Positions 1 through 7,275 of a DNA stretch of 37,548 nucleotides are shown here, one piece after another. A model generated the notes under the pieces. It was not told the DNA's origin and searched no databases. It was given only the letters and a program-made list of their open reading frames with translations. Both the position numbers and the translations under genes were made by a program. The stretch's first letter is position 1; each line of letters opens with the position of its first letter. Origin of the DNA: an uncultured Succinivibrio sp. (GTDB taxonomy: Bacteria; Pseudomonadota; Gammaproteobacteria; Enterobacterales; Succinivibrionaceae); contig CACZXZ010000016.1 in NCBI GenBank assembly GCA_902785325.1, positions 22,554-60,101 on the forward strand, given 5' to 3'.

Positions 1-2
1 TT

Positions 3-92
3 GCCCAGGTGGTGAAATTGGTAGACACAAGGGACTTAAAATCCCTCGGAACTTATACTTCCGTGTCGGTTCGACTCCGACCCCGGGCACCA
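3..92 (+). tRNA. tRNA-Leu (anticodon UAA), copy 1
   Basis: Class II tRNA with a long variable arm (GGAA/TTCC stem) and an encoded CCA at 90-92. The anticodon stem AGGGA/TCCCT encloses loop CTTAAAA, giving anticodon TAA. The T arm is GTCGG-TTCGACT-CCGAC. The acceptor strands GCCCAGG and CCCGGGC leave an A5-C68 mismatch where Watson-Crick pairing is usual. The gene begins two bases into the window, so its promoter and any upstream tRNA lie outside. Confidence 0.97.
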
Positions 93-134
93 CTTCAAAA
101 GAAGTGATGCAACTTTATGAAAATCCACACTGAT

Positions 135-224
135 GCCCAGGTGGTGAAATTGGTAGACACAAGGGACTTAAAATCCCTCGGAACTTATACTTCCGTGTCG
201 GTTCGACTCCGACCCCGGGCACCA
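135..224 (+). tRNA. tRNA-Leu (anticodon UAA), copy 2
   Basis: Identical in sequence to the copy 42 bp upstream, including the A5-C68 acceptor mismatch and the encoded CCA at 221-224. The two are probably processed from one transcript, because the 42-bp spacer shows no terminator. The identity indicates recent duplication or homogenisation. Confidence 0.97.
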
Positions 225-367
225 CTGTTAACCATCCTCGAAGTTTCCCCAACAAAACAAAAATCAAGAACAATCGAGATCTGTCTTAAGATTGTCTGCT
301 CTATTCAATACTGGATAGTGTAAGATTAAAACCGAGATCTTAGGGTTTGGTATTGGATTTCTTTGAT

Positions 368-443
368 TGGAGCGGGAAACGAGGTTCGAACTCGCGACCC
401 TAACCATGGCAAGGTTATGCTCTACCAACTGAGCTATTCCCGC
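368..443 (-). tRNA. tRNA-Gly (anticodon GCC), copy 3 of the array
   Basis: On the minus strand: acceptor GCGGGAA/TTCCCGC, D arm GCTC/GAGC, anticodon loop TTGCCAT (GCC), T loop TTCGAAC, discriminator T and encoded CCA at 368-370. It is the last of three identical genes read leftwards. It converges on the tRNA-Leu genes across 143 bp (225-367) in which I see no clear T-tailed terminator. Confidence 0.97.
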
Positions 444-463
444 AAGATTTTTTGATTTATGCT

Positions 464-539
464 TGGAGCGGGAAACGAGGTTCGAACTCGCGACCCTAAC
501 CATGGCAAGGTTATGCTCTACCAACTGAGCTATTCCCGC
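464..539 (-). tRNA. tRNA-Gly (anticodon GCC), copy 2 of the array
   Basis: Same 76-base sequence as its neighbours, with CCA encoded at 464-466. It is separated by 20 bp from the downstream copy and by 32 bp from the upstream copy, which suits one polycistronic tRNA precursor. Confidence 0.97.
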
Positions 540-571
540 GTTCACTAAGCATAGATTTTCTGATTTTTGTT

Positions 572-647
572 TGGAGCGGGAAACGAGGTTCGAACTCGCG
601 ACCCTAACCATGGCAAGGTTATGCTCTACCAACTGAGCTATTCCCGC
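572..647 (-). tRNA. tRNA-Gly (anticodon GCC), copy 1 (promoter-proximal)
   Basis: First of three identical tRNA-Gly(GCC) genes in transcription order. The promoter must lie in 648-750, an AT-rich stretch; I could not define its -35 and -10 boxes with confidence. The same intergenic region also carries the upstream control sequences of the divergent flagellin gene. Confidence 0.97.
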
Positions 648-765
648 ATCCAACGGGTTGTCATTATACGCAACAAATTTTTTACTTTTTTCATCTTAAG
701 ACGTTTGTTTTTGCCAATTTAGGATTACTAGTTCTTTTTTATAGATCATAATTTGCCTATTTTAG

Positions 766-783
766 GTGGCAATACCTTGCCAC
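766..783. promoter_or_regulatory. Palindrome GTGGCAA-N4-TTGCCAC upstream of flagellin 1
   Basis: A perfect 7-bp inverted repeat with a 4-bp spacer. Its centre lies about 128 bp upstream of the GG of the sigma54-like element. The same palindrome occurs at almost the same distance (about 126 bp) before the second flagellin, and a variant precedes the small gene at 3821-4132. The placement fits an activator (enhancer) site for a sigma54-dependent flagellar regulator. Which protein binds it is not shown by the sequence. Confidence 0.65.
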
Positions 784-900
784 TTTTTTGGCATTTTAAA
801 AATGGCAATTCTCTGCTTTAATTTTTAGAAAATTTTAGTAGCAATTAAATTTCTTTTAATTCAGATAGTTAATTATCTTTTTATCTTTTCTATATAAAAC

Positions 901-918
901 TTGGCACGATATTTTCAT
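901..918 (+). promoter_or_regulatory. Sigma54-like promoter of flagellin 1
   Basis: The element TTGGCACG-N4-TTTCAT matches the RpoN consensus TGGCACG-N4-TTGCW except that the -12 GC is TC. Spacing of the two blocks is correct. An identical deviation at identical spacing precedes flagellin 2, so the element is probably functional. The predicted start near 928 leaves a leader of about 45 nt. Confidence 0.65.
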
Positions 919-972
919 ATTAAAAATCACAACAAGCAATTATAAAAATTGCAAATATAGGAGAGAAAAAAA

Positions 973-1917
973 ATGGCACTATATGTAACAACTAACGTAT
1001 CTTCTTTGAACGGTCAAAGAAGATTAAGTAACGCTACTAAGTCTCTTGATTCTACTTATCAACACTTAGCTTCTGGTAAACGTATTAACTCTGCTAAAGA
1101 TGATGCTGCAGGTTTGCAGATCTCTAACCGTTTAACCAATCAGATTGACGGTTTAAAGCAAGGTAATCGTAACGCTAACGACGGTATCGCTCTATGTCAA
1201 ACTATGGAAGGTGCTCTAGATGAGACCACTACCATGTTACAACGTATCCGTACTTTAGCAATTCAGGCAGCTAACGGTACTAATACCACTGTAGATAGAG
1301 TTGCAATTCAACAAGAAATTGCTCAGTTATCTCAAGAAATCACTCGTATTGCATGTAAGACTACTTTCGCAGGTCGTCAATGTCTTGCAGGTGTCGATGG
1401 TGCTGATAAAGGTGGCGTACTTGACTCTAAAGGTCAATGTGCCTTCCAGGTAGGTGCTTACGCCTTTGATACTTTATCTATCAGTATGTCAAAAGGCTTT
1501 ACCTTATCTGGTATCTTCCAGAGTGCTCACCCTGGTATAAATATTACCGATCAAAAGAAAACTGCAGAGCAAACCGCAGGTCTTTATATCGGTGCTGACG
1601 GTCACTTTGAATTTAACTGTTACACTCAATGTAATGCCCAGTACACAATTCAAGCAATCGACGATTTAATCAATATCGTTGATTCAAAGCGCGCTGAACT
1701 TGGTGCTATTCAAAATCGTATGGAATCTACCATCCGTAACCAAGAAAACGTTGCTGAAAACGTCTCTGATGCAAGATCTCGTATCCGTGATGCAGATTAT
1801 GCTGAGGAGTCATCAAACTTAGCAGCTCAAAACATTATTCAACAAGCTGCAACTACAATTTTAACTCAGGCTAACCAAAGACCTTCAATTGCAATGTCAT
1901 TATTAAATGGAGGTTAG
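973..1917 (+). CDS. Flagellin 1
   Basis: A 314-residue flagellin, the subunit of the extracellular flagellar filament, normally exported by the flagellar type III apparatus. The conserved N-terminal D0/D1 region (about 1-167) has the typical ASGKRINSAKDDAAGL and LQRIRTLAIQAANGT motifs. The C-terminal D1/D0 region (about 225-314) has RAELGAIQNRMEST and ends in SLLNGG. The variable middle is only about 55 residues, so this is a short flagellin. It contains six cysteines (including C75, C128, C137, C156), unusual for a family that generally lacks cysteine. The start is set by GGAGAG 7 bp upstream. A terminator follows. The protein is near-identical to flagellin 2 over its first 109 residues and then diverges. 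No chaperone or cap gene is adjacent. Confidence 0.95.
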   Translation: MALYVTTNVSSLNGQRRLSNATKSLDSTYQHLASGKRINSAKDDAAGLQISNRLTNQIDGLKQGNRNANDGIALCQTMEGALDETTTMLQRIRTLAIQAANGTNTTVDRVAIQQEIAQLSQEITRIACKTTFAGRQCLAGVDGADKGGVLDSKGQCAFQVGAYAFDTLSISMSKGFTLSGIFQSAHPGINITDQKKTAEQTAGLYIGADGHFEFNCYTQCNAQYTIQAIDDLINIVDSKRAELGAIQNRMESTIRNQENVAENVSDARSRIRDADYAEESSNLAAQNIIQQAATTILTQANQRPSIAMSLLNGG

Positions 1918-1972
1918 TCTAAGTAACTATTAAAACCTAAAAGGTTTCTCTCCTGAGCATTTAATGCTCATT

Positions 1973-2005
1973 GGCCGGGGGAACAAAATTACCTCGGCCC
2001 TTTTT
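1973..2005 (+). terminator. Rho-independent terminator of flagellin 1
   Basis: Stem GGCCGGGG (1973-1980) pairs with CCTCGGCC (1992-1999), with one G-T wobble and an 11-nt loop, followed by C and five T. A smaller hairpin, TGAGCAT/ATGCTCA (1954-1970), lies just upstream. Confidence 0.85.
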
Positions 2006-2504
2006 GAGAAGATCCTAATGTAGGTAACAACTGTTTTTAAATCACCTTAAAACCACTGGTTTTGAGGGCATTTTGTTTGCTTTTACTAAAGTAATTTGTA
2101 AAAGCATCCATTTTTAACCAATACTTTAACCTTTATATAAGGTAAACTACTTTATATAGTAGTGCCTCTCTAAAACATAAGAGCCTTTCTTAAAATTACC
2201 TTTTATAGTTAATGCTTTTTATAGCAGCCAAAGTTTTCCTGAAAACTAAATTCAAAACAATTTAAGTGATATAGCCAAAGTTCATTATTCTATTGGCATA
2301 AGTCATCAAAGCTTCATCATAATTCAAGCTATCTGGTCAAAAGCTATTCTAGAGAACCTGCATAATAAAGATCCAAAATTTCAATTTAGGAAAGATTAGT
2401 ACCTAGCCCAAAACTAAACTATTAAGAATTTAAATCTTTTGTTTGAGATCTATTATCCTCGATAAAACTTTTGACACTTATACCTAAAAATAAGCTGTTT
2501 ATGC

Positions 2505-2524
2505 GGTGGCAAAAAATTGCCACC
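2505..2524. promoter_or_regulatory. Palindrome GGTGGCAA-N4-TTGCCACC upstream of flagellin 2
   Basis: A perfect 8-bp inverted repeat with spacer AAAA. Its centre is about 126 bp upstream of the GG of the flagellin 2 promoter element, within 2 bp of the distance seen for flagellin 1. The surrounding sequence is not otherwise conserved, so the palindrome itself is probably what is maintained. It is best read as an activator-binding site. Confidence 0.65.
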
Positions 2525-2638
2525 TTAAAACTCACCTTTATTAATCTACTATTATTCATCAATTCTAAAATTTTTCATATATGAAATTATCTTTAATTTT
2601 CAGACAGTTATATAAATTCAATTCTCTACATTTAAAAC

Positions 2639-2656
2639 TTGGCACGATTATTTCAT
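2639..2656 (+). promoter_or_regulatory. Sigma54-like promoter of flagellin 2
   Basis: TTGGCACG-N4-TTTCAT with the same spacing and the same TTTC -12 block as the flagellin 1 promoter. The preceding TTTAAAAC/TATAAAAC is also shared. No sigma28-type TAAA and GCCGATAA pair fits here. Confidence 0.65.
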
Positions 2657-2772
2657 ATAAATAATTATCCAAGAGAGTTATTATTTTTGGAGAGAATAAA
2701 TAATAACAACAGAGCCTCTTAGGATGTAAAAAAAACACCAATTATGTTGGATTTTTTGGGGAGAAAATAAAA

Positions 2773-3723
2773 ATGGCTCTATATGTAACAACAAACGTAT
2801 CTTCTTTAAATGGTCAAAGAAGATTAAACAACGCAACTAAGTCTCTTGATTCTACTTATCAACACTTAGCTTCTGGTAAACGTATTAACTCTGCTAAAGA
2901 TGATGCTGCAGGTTTACAGATCTCTAACCGTTTAACCAATCAGATTGACGGTTTAAAGCAAGGTAATCGTAATGCTAACGACGGTATCGCTCTATGTCAA
3001 ACTATGGAAGGTGCTCTAGATGAGACCACTACCATGTTACAACGTATCCGTACTTTAGCAATTCAGGCTGCTAACGGTACTAATACCACTGTTGATAGAC
3101 AAGCTATCCAAGAGGAAGTTGAACAACTATCTCAAGAAATTACCCGTATTGCATGTAAGACAACCTATGCAGGACGTCAATGTATTGCAGGCGTTGGTGG
3201 TAAAGATAAGGGCGGTGTATTAAACAAGGAAGGTACTTGTTCATTCCAAGTTGGTGCATATGCCTTTGATACCTTATCTATCACCATGTCTACAGGCTTT
3301 ACAATGTCAGGTATCTGTGAGGGTGTAGGTAACCTTCCAGGTGGTACAAAGATTGAAGCTAGTGGTACAAAAATTACCACTACAACAGGTATTTATAAGA
3401 CAGCTGATGGATCCTACTGTTTCTCAGTATATTCAGCATCAGCTGCCCAACACACTATCGAATCTATCGATAAGATGATTAACATGGTAGATTCAAAGCG
3501 TGCTGAACTTGGTGCTTTACAAAACCGTATGGAATCTACCATCCGTAACCAAGAAAACGTAGCTGAGAATGTTACTGATGCAAGATCACGTATCCGTGAT
3601 GCTGATTACGCAGAAGAATCCTCTGCATTAGCTGCTCAAAACATTATTCAGCAAGCAGCAACCACTGTATTAACTCAAGCTAACTCAAGGCCTCAAATTG
3701 CTCTAAGCTTGCTAGGTGGTTAA
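2773..3723 (+). CDS. Flagellin 2
   Basis: A 316-residue flagellin paralogous to the one at 973-1917. It has the same domain layout: conserved N-terminal D0/D1, a short variable centre (about residues 170-230) and a conserved C-terminus ending in SLLGG. Six cysteines are present; the four in the N-terminal half are at positions equivalent to those of flagellin 1, and the two in the variable centre differ. Nucleotides 2836-3099 differ from flagellin 1 at only a handful of sites, whereas later conserved segments differ at many synonymous sites, pointing to gene conversion of the 5' part. The start is supported by GGGGAGAAAA. A separate promoter and palindrome imply independent transcription from flagellin 1. 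The two could be alternative or co-assembled filament subunits. Confidence 0.95.
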   Translation: MALYVTTNVSSLNGQRRLNNATKSLDSTYQHLASGKRINSAKDDAAGLQISNRLTNQIDGLKQGNRNANDGIALCQTMEGALDETTTMLQRIRTLAIQAANGTNTTVDRQAIQEEVEQLSQEITRIACKTTYAGRQCIAGVGGKDKGGVLNKEGTCSFQVGAYAFDTLSITMSTGFTMSGICEGVGNLPGGTKIEASGTKITTTTGIYKTADGSYCFSVYSASAAQHTIESIDKMINMVDSKRAELGALQNRMESTIRNQENVAENVTDARSRIRDADYAEESSALAAQNIIQQAATTVLTQANSRPQIALSLLGG

Positions 3724-3742
3724 CCTAAAATAATACTCCCCA

Positions 3743-3770
3743 TAGATGATCCTTTAATTAGGATCATCTA
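3743..3770. terminator. Hairpin between flagellin 2 and the convergent small gene
   Basis: Perfect 11-bp arms TAGATGATCCT/AGGATCATCTA with a 6-nt loop, 20 bp past the flagellin 2 stop. Neither strand has a T-tract after it, so it may be a transcript-end stabiliser or a Rho-dependent end rather than a classical intrinsic terminator. Confidence 0.55.
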
Positions 3771-3820
3771 GGTGAGAATTAGTTTAAAAGATTTAGATAA
3801 AGAAAAGTTACAAAGAAAGG

Positions 3821-4132
3821 TTAAGCGTATACAGAAATACCGACCATATTTTGTATCTGCTCTCTTTTATCCTGATTTTGAACTTGGTTGTAAGCAAAAA
3901 TTTGAGTAGATTGAGGTTTACGTTGCATGTATTCTTGAGAAACTTGTGCAAAGCTTTCCTCATCAGCTTTTGTTGAATACTTTTCTTGATATTCAACAGT
4001 CTTCGCTTCTTGTTTTACCTTGTCATTTAATGCTGGCTTTTCAAATAAATTTTGACGGGCAACCCTTTGGTTTTGGGTATTGCTAATTACTTGATAAGCA
4101 TAATTGTTAGCATTAACTTGGTTAATTGCCAT
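3821..4132 (-). CDS. Small hydrophilic protein of unknown function, possibly in the flagellar regulon
   Basis: A 103-residue protein that I do not recognise. It is rich in Gln, Asn and Lys, has no signal peptide or membrane segment, and ends in VGISVYA. The start is supported by AGGAAAG five bases upstream. It converges on flagellin 2. A palindrome of the type found before both flagellins (4196-4210) is centred 71 bp upstream of the start codon, suggesting shared regulation. A flagellar accessory, cap-related or exported protein would fit that context, but nothing in the residues proves it. Confidence 0.7.
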   Translation of the reverse strand: MAINQVNANNYAYQVISNTQNQRVARQNLFEKPALNDKVKQEAKTVEYQEKYSTKADEESFAQVSQEYMQRKPQSTQIFAYNQVQNQDKREQIQNMVGISVYA

Positions 4133-4195
4133 AATTCTTTCCTGTACTTAAGACAAAAAAGCTTATACAAGCTCTTCTTATATTTTATATGCTAA

Positions 4196-4210
4196 TGGCA
4201 AAATTTGCCA
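4196..4210. promoter_or_regulatory. TGGCAA/TTGCCA palindrome upstream of the small gene
   Basis: Inverted repeat TGGCAAA-A-TTTGCCA. It has the same half-site (TGGCAA) as the flagellin palindromes, but the six-base halves are 3 bp apart rather than 4. I could not find a sigma54-like element between it and the start codon at 4132, so its role may differ from the flagellin sites. Confidence 0.5.
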
Positions 4211-4252
4211 CTTTTGAAAAAATATGATGTAAATCTTTTGCACTAGGTCAAA

Positions 4253-4948
4253 TTAATGCTGCTCGTTTACTTTTTTCCAGGTGACCTCATTGCGCACATA
4301 AAGTGGTAGCGCCTCCTCTGGATTTACAACATCACCACTCTTAAATAAGCGTTCACCCTCTGTAAGCATGAACTGAGCTTGTGGGAAAGCTGCTTGCTTT
4401 TCAAAGGCAGGATTTAAACCTTCTTGTTGTAAAAGCTCAATACCAGAGCCACAAGTTACGACATTTTGACAGTCTTTAATTTGTGATAAGACATAATCTA
4501 AAGCAACTTTAGGTGGAAGAACTTTTTCCTCCCCTAGTAACTCTAAATTGTCAGCATCAACTTTATATACAGCAATATAAACTTCATTCATGCGCGCATC
4601 GATAGAGCTTACGATGTAAGAAGGATTAAAAGCTTTAGATAATGCTTCTAAAGCTAAGGTTTTTAAGGAGGTTACTTTTGCTATTTTTAAATTTAAGGCT
4701 AAAGCAAGACCTTGAGCAGTTGAGCTTGCTACACGAACCCCTGTAAAGGATCCTGGTCCTACTGATAAAACAATGCCATCAAGGGCTTTTTTATCAAGAC
4801 AGGCTTCTTTTAGAATTTCATCTACCATAGGTAGGATAATTTCAGCATGTTTAATGGTAGTTAAAGAAGATCGATAAATTACTTTATCGTCATTTTTTAA
4901 TGCCACAGAGCAATTCTCTGTTGAGGTTTCTAGAGCAAGTAGTTTCAT
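4253..4948 (-). CDS. tsaB: tRNA threonylcarbamoyladenosine biosynthesis protein TsaB
   Basis: TsaB is the non-catalytic ASKHA-fold partner of TsaD in the bacterial complex that makes t6A37 in ANN-decoding tRNAs. The sequence begins MKLLALETSTENCSVAL and has the SVGPGSFTGVRVA loop and the SSIDARMNEVY motif of the family. The frame is open to 4987, but the Met at 4948 is chosen because it gives the family N-terminus and a 231-residue length like E. coli TsaB. The ribosome-binding site before it is weak. It lies 112 bp downstream of yoaA, the same neighbour as in E. coli, so it is probably the last gene of the operon starting at 9866. Confidence 0.95.
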   Translation of the reverse strand: MKLLALETSTENCSVALKNDDKVIYRSSLTTIKHAEIILPMVDEILKEACLDKKALDGIVLSVGPGSFTGVRVASSTAQGLALALNLKIAKVTSLKTLALEALSKAFNPSYIVSSIDARMNEVYIAVYKVDADNLELLGEEKVLPPKVALDYVLSQIKDCQNVVTCGSGIELLQQEGLNPAFEKQAAFPQAQFMLTEGERLFKSGDVVNPEEALPLYVRNEVTWKKVNEQH

Positions 4949-5060
4949 AGCAATTAACTTATCAAAAAATTTGCTAAAGTATACCACAGATTATAGGTAG
5001 TGCTTTGTGCTATTAAGCTTTGGAAACAAGCAATACTTGTACAAGAAGTTTAATAATTTT

Positions 5061-7274
5061 CTACTGATGATTTTGTAGTAGCTCAATTAACTCTTGTTTT
5101 GTGGCACAAGGTTTCATATTTGGCAAAGATCTCATAAAGATCTTGCCATAGTTGCGATTTACAATTCTTGGATCGCAAATTACCAAAGCACCAAAATCAG
5201 ACTCATGTCTTATTAAACGCCCTGCGCCTTGTCTAAGTTCAATTACCGCCTCTGGTACTGTAATGGCTGCAAAACTAGACTTTTTGTGTTTAGCATCATA
5301 AAACTTACATCTTGCCCTAAACATAGGCTCTGATGGGCTTTCAAAAGGTAATTTGTCGATGATAACAAGTGATAAAGCACTACCCTGCACATCAACTCCA
5401 GCCCAAAAGGAAGAAGTACCAATAAGGATAGCTTTACCGTCTTGTTTAAACTTCTCAAGCATCTGCACATTCGACAAATTTCTATTTTGGCAATAGATCT
5501 TTCTTTTACCTGTAAAGTACTTGCTAAGACAGATAAATGCTTTTTGCATGGAACTTATGGAGGTGGTTAAAAAGAACACACCACCTACTACAGAATCAAT
5601 TACCTCTTTTAGATTATCTACAATCTTTTCAATGCGATTGTCATCTGAAAAAAACGGAAAATTCTCATCTGTATAAAGTAGAGCTTGTTTTGGATAGTTA
5701 AAACTACCTTCAACCTCAAAAGCCTTGGTATCTTTTGTCAAACCGACATCTGTTAGATATTTTGCAAACTTATGATCAACAGATAAAGTGGCGGAGGTTA
5801 AAAGAACACTTACCCTGCATTCATTGCAATTTCTAAAGTACATTCCCATAAACTCCTCTATTCCAAGGGGAGTTAAGCTAAAGGAGAAGGATGTTCTACT
5901 AACCGTTACCGTACCTACATATTTACCATAGAAAAGCTCATTGTCCTTATCATCGACATTCATCAAGTTAGTGATGTTATTAGCTTTTGCATCAATAAAA
6001 GCGGCAATCTTGTCAAAAAACTCATCATCGTCAAAGGCATGATCGCGGAAGAATTTAGCGGTGGATCTAAGCTTTTTATAAAGTTTTGCGATAACTTGTC
6101 TAAACTCAAGATTAACCTTTTGATACTCAAAGTAAGGATCATTGTTATCCTCACTATAATCCTCATACTTGTAGTATAAGAAATTGCGCTTATTCTCGCC
6201 GTTGCCTTCGACCTTCTTTAAGTAGCTAAAAACCTCCATATAAGAGCCTTTAAGGGATTTTACTGCTTCCTCAAATGGTTTTATCGGCAGGGTTTTAAAA
6301 TGCTTTTTAATAAACTCGATATCGTAGGTTAATCTCTTAATGTCTGAAGATCCTACAGTTAAAGACAAGTGCTCACGCCCAACACTTGGTAATTCATGCG
6401 CCTCATCAATGATGAGATTTTTGTATTTTGGAAGCAAAATACAAGGTGAGTTCATATCAAAGTTGTTATCAATTTGCGCAGCCGAAAAGAACAAGGAGTG
6501 GTTAATCACTACCACTTTTGATTCAATAGCTTTTTGTCTAGCTTTAAAAGGATAACACTCATCATAGTATTTACACTTTTTCTTACGACATCTGTCGGTG
6601 GTGCAGGTTACAAGCTCTACAACATTACTTGGAAATTTAGAGTTAACCTCTGCAAAATCTATGTTTGGAAGATCTTTTGCAATCTCAAACTCTGTTCTAT
6701 CAACTAATAGCTGTAATTTTGCAATTGTTTTTTCATCGACAACTTTGTTGTTGACAACCTGTGCTCCTGCATCAAGCTTTTGCTCATCGGTGAGCGTATC
6801 ATCAAAGGAGGCGTCTTTGTCTAAGTTACTCTCATCAAACTTTAAGGCATGAGAAGTTACAAATTTGTCGCACAAATCGTGGTATTTTGAAAGACACAAG
6901 TAATTATTAAAGCCCTTTAAAGCCATAAAGTTTGGCTGTAGGTTTAAAAGCTCAAATAAGGCAGGTAAGTCCTTTTTAACCAGCTGATCTTGCAAGGCTT
7001 TAGAAGCTGTAGAGATTAAAGTACATTTACCAGAGACAATTGCAGGGATTAGATAAGCAAAGGTTTTACCAGTACCAGTGCCAGCTTCACAAACTAACAC
7101 TTCTCCATTTTGAATGGTGTCTTGCCAATTTTCAGCCATAAGGAGTTGTCCTTTACGTACCTTAAAATTGGCTATTGCTTTGCTGAATACTCCATTAGGA
7201 CCTAGAAAGTCTTTAACTGGCTGATTTAATTTAGCCTTACTAGATAGGATTTGATCTTTAAAATCGGCTGTCAT
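5061..7274 (-). CDS. yoaA: DinG/XPD-family ATP-dependent DNA helicase YoaA
   Basis: Superfamily 2 iron-sulfur DNA helicase, 737 residues. Walker A is AGTGTGKT (64-71), the helicase motif II is DEAH in LIIDEAHELP, and the C-terminal motifs include GTSSFWAGVDVQG and QGAGRLIRHESDFGAL. Cluster ligand candidates are C127, C229, C234 and C240, with C224 nearby. Next to tsaB, as in E. coli, the YoaA identity is preferred over DinG. E. coli YoaA works with the polymerase III chi subunit in repair of stalled replication. The protein is about 100 residues longer than E. coli YoaA; an acidic, lysine-rich insertion between C127 and C224 accounts for part of this. The start codon follows the rlhA stop after one base, implying translational coupling. 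Confidence 0.93.
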   Translation of the reverse strand: MTADFKDQILSSKAKLNQPVKDFLGPNGVFSKAIANFKVRKGQLLMAENWQDTIQNGEVLVCEAGTGTGKTFAYLIPAIVSGKCTLISTASKALQDQLVKKDLPALFELLNLQPNFMALKGFNNYLCLSKYHDLCDKFVTSHALKFDESNLDKDASFDDTLTDEQKLDAGAQVVNNKVVDEKTIAKLQLLVDRTEFEIAKDLPNIDFAEVNSKFPSNVVELVTCTTDRCRKKKCKYYDECYPFKARQKAIESKVVVINHSLFFSAAQIDNNFDMNSPCILLPKYKNLIIDEAHELPSVGREHLSLTVGSSDIKRLTYDIEFIKKHFKTLPIKPFEEAVKSLKGSYMEVFSYLKKVEGNGENKRNFLYYKYEDYSEDNNDPYFEYQKVNLEFRQVIAKLYKKLRSTAKFFRDHAFDDDEFFDKIAAFIDAKANNITNLMNVDDKDNELFYGKYVGTVTVSRTSFSFSLTPLGIEEFMGMYFRNCNECRVSVLLTSATLSVDHKFAKYLTDVGLTKDTKAFEVEGSFNYPKQALLYTDENFPFFSDDNRIEKIVDNLKEVIDSVVGGVFFLTTSISSMQKAFICLSKYFTGKRKIYCQNRNLSNVQMLEKFKQDGKAILIGTSSFWAGVDVQGSALSLVIIDKLPFESPSEPMFRARCKFYDAKHKKSSFAAITVPEAVIELRQGAGRLIRHESDFGALVICDPRIVNRNYGKIFMRSLPNMKPCATKQELIELLQNHQ

Positions 7275-7275
7275 C

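Larger units (their letters stand above)
648..972. other. Intergenic control region between the tRNA-Gly array and flagellin 1
   Basis: This 325-bp AT-rich stretch contains no credible reading frame. It holds a TTGCCAC palindrome (766-783), further TGGCA half-sites at 789-793 and 803-807, the sigma54-like element (901-918), and the flagellin ribosome-binding site GGAGAG (960-965). Confidence 0.75.
2006..2772. other. Long AT-rich upstream region of flagellin 2
   Basis: There is no supported gene in these 767 bp. Positions 2006-2500 show nothing I can assign. The distal part carries the palindrome (2505-2524), the sigma54-like element (2639-2656) and a leader of about 107 nt. The leader contains a GGAGAG block at 2689-2694 with no start codon after it, and the functional ribosome-binding site GGGGAGAAAA just before the start at 2773. 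Confidence 0.7.

Noticed and set aside
117-323. Plus-strand open frame of 68 codons
   Set aside because: It runs through the second tRNA-Leu gene; the reading frame is a by-product of the tRNA sequence.
368-647. Regularly spaced identical 76-bp repeats that could suggest a CRISPR-like array
   Set aside because: Each repeat folds as a complete tRNA-Gly with CCA; the spacers are short, unequal and AT-rich.
264-653. Minus-strand open frame with a threefold repeated peptide
   Set aside because: The repeat comes from the three identical tRNA-Gly genes, not from a repetitive protein.
886-912. Sigma28 (FliA) promoter for flagellin 1
   Set aside because: Only the CGATA core of GCCGATAA is present and no TAAA-type -35 box lies at the right distance; the sigma54-type match is much better and is shared by flagellin 2.
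4949-4987. Upstream in-frame start for TsaB adding 13 residues
   Set aside because: The family N-terminus MKLLALETST begins at 4948, and the length from there equals that of E. coli TsaB.
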